A stretch of DNA of 64,000 nt from Mucilaginibacter sp. CSA2-8R. GTDB taxonomy: Bacteria > Bacteroidota > Bacteroidia > Sphingobacteriales > Sphingobacteriaceae. Of the stretch, positions 63,124-64,000 are shown piece after piece. The notes beneath the pieces are model-generated. The model had not been told where the DNA came from. It worked only from the letters and a program-made list of their open reading frames with translations, and ran no database searches. Made by a program: the position numbers and the translations under genes. Where the stretch lies: assembly GCF_038806765.1 (NCBI RefSeq), contig NZ_CP152389.1, positions 4,526,001 through 4,590,000 on the forward strand. Direction: 5' to 3'. Within the stretch, counting starts at the first letter, position 1. The number at the start of each line of letters is the position of its first letter.

Positions 63124-64000
63124 TTATTTAGATACGGTTAGTACTTTGCTATCGGCACCGGCTTTAAATTCGGTTTGCTTTGCGGCCTTTGATAAATCCG
63201 AATGTAGCACCTGGATATTACCGGAACGCTTGCCGCCAATACTGAATAGCAGTTGTGTGTTAGCGCCATAACGCAGGTTGTCGAATTTCACATCATTACT
63301 ATTGCGAACGGTAATCAGCGGATTAGCATTAGTGCTCTCTACAAACACATTTTTAAGGTTGATGCCTTTGCCTTCAATAATCTCGATACCGTTTTTAGTT
63401 TTTAGGTTGATATTATCCAGGTTAATGTTTTTAATGCTCATTTCGGGTAAACCGCGAATCAGCAAACCCCTGTCAGCGCCGTTGCAGGCAACGTTGCTGA
63501 CGTAAAAATCGCGAAACTGCGGTGTAGCTTCTGTTACGGGTGGCAAAGCCACATCGGTTACCGACTCATCATCCGTTGGCGACTTGCCCGTGTAATACAT
63601 ATCAAATAGTATAGCACTGGTGATGATATCTTTCATGGCGATATTTTTAATGTAAATTTTTTCTACCACTCCGCCACGGCCGCGGGTGGTTTTAAAACGC
63701 AAACCGATATCGGTACCCATAAATGTACAGTCGGACACAAAGATGTTGCGTGCGCCGCCCGACATTTCGCTGCCTATCACAAAGCCACCATGACCGCGGT
63801 ATACGATGCTGTTTTTAACCACCATATTTTCGGTAGGCATGCCGCGTTTACGGCCTTCTTCATCCCGTCCTGATTTTACGCAAATTCCGTCGTCGCCGGC
63901 ATCAAACGTACTGTTATCAATCAATACATTTTTGCACGACTCTACATCAATAGCATCACCGTTCTGAGCATTCCAGGGATTACGCACTTTAACACCCTGC
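63124..64000 (-). CDS. GH28 polygalacturonase family protein (partial)
   Basis: The gene runs off the right edge; the frame is open through base 64000, so only its C-terminal part is visible. GH28 catalytic blocks are present: NGDAIDVE (NxD), FDAGDDGICVKSG (DD), YRGHGGFVIGSEMSGG (GHG) and LRFKT (R-x-K). The beta-helix continues to AKQTEFKAGADSKVLTVSK. It hydrolyses homogalacturonan in the pectin utilisation cluster. Together with the nearby CE8 gene it is the first visible part of the operon. Confidence 0.93.
   Translation of the reverse strand, partial: QGVKVRNPWNAQNGDAIDVESCKNVLIDNSTFDAGDDGICVKSGRDEEGRKRGMPTENMVVKNSIVYRGHGGFVIGSEMSGGARNIFVSDCTFMGTDIGLRFKTTRGRGGVVEKIYIKNIAMKDIITSAILFDMYYTGKSPTDDESVTDVALPPVTEATPQFRDFYVSNVACNGADRGLLIRGLPEMSIKNINLDNINLKTKNGIEIIEGKGINLKNVFVESTNANPLITVRNSNDVKFDNLRYGANTQLLFSIGGKRSGNIQVLHSDLSKAAKQTEFKAGADSKVLTVSK

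Noticed and set aside
54618-64000. SusC/SusD-type uptake genes for the pectin cluster
   Set aside because: None is present in the window; they may lie beyond 64000 but cannot be claimed.

Overview
The window looks like a chromosomal segment of a Bacteroidota soil or plant-associated bacterium, most likely a Sphingobacteriaceae member (Mucilaginibacter/Pedobacter type). The basis is gene content: a DUF4175/BatA-like membrane gene next to TldD/PmbA, a Bacteroidota-style Wza-Wzc-WcaJ exopolysaccharide operon, PL10/CE8/GH28/GH105 pectin genes, a fused rhamnulose-phosphate aldolase/dehydrogenase and a GntR regulator with a periplasmic-binding-like domain. AT-rich intergenic DNA and the general lack of Shine-Dalgarno sequences agree. 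No genus can be proven from this sequence alone. No rRNA, tRNA, transposase, prophage, CRISPR or SusC/SusD gene was seen.

Layout. (1) 1-6305, + strand: the end of a DUF4175-type gene, a membrane protein, and a TldD/PmbA pair closed by a terminator. (2) 6380-10293: an AraC regulator overlapping a DUF983 gene, divergent from a sialate O-acetylesterase and a small gene; the divergent spacer carries a 13-bp direct repeat with 21-bp phasing. (3) 10807-27508: an exopolysaccharide locus. A ten-gene minus-strand operon runs from the initiating sugar transferase (25811) through Wza, Wzc, Wzy and Wzx to glycosyltransferases and acyltransferases (14042). A separate wecG-like gene follows, and a secreted right-handed beta-helix protein lies at each end. 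(4) 27536-34495: a PBP4 / PLP enzyme / dipeptide epimerase operon for muropeptide-derived peptides, a divergent M14 peptidase, a universal stress protein and a GH43 enzyme. (5) 34497-41674: envelope and stress genes (AsmA-like protein, lipoprotein, manganese catalase, small membrane proteins, an outer-membrane channel-like protein) and a lone cyanophycinase. (6) 41834-44038: pncB, an FRG-domain gene and a small hypothetical gene. (7) 44255-54617: an L-rhamnose operon (rhaT, aldolase/dehydrogenase fusion, isomerase, kinase) that continues into lutABC, divergent from a GntR regulator. (8) 54692-64000: a pectin/galacturonate cluster (GH28, two CE8, GH105, PL10, uxaB, uxaA) that runs off the right edge.

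How regions 7 and 8 fit together. Pectin esterases, lyase, polygalacturonase and unsaturated-uronyl hydrolase release galacturonate and rhamnose. UxaB/UxaA take tagaturonate to 2-keto-3-deoxygluconate. The rha enzymes give dihydroxyacetone phosphate and lactaldehyde/lactate, and LutABC would oxidise lactate to pyruvate. The isomerase UxaC, KdgK/KdgA and any SusCD transporter are not in view.

The points most worth a second look are the rha-lut control region with four inverted repeats, the repeat-filled gaps inside the rha-lut operon, the beta-helix proteins framing the exopolysaccharide locus, the AraC half-site pair at 7721-7754, a CE8 paralog that has lost a catalytic-pocket Gln, and the PLP enzyme in the muropeptide operon. 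Nothing here is demonstrably a new system; these are testable leads.
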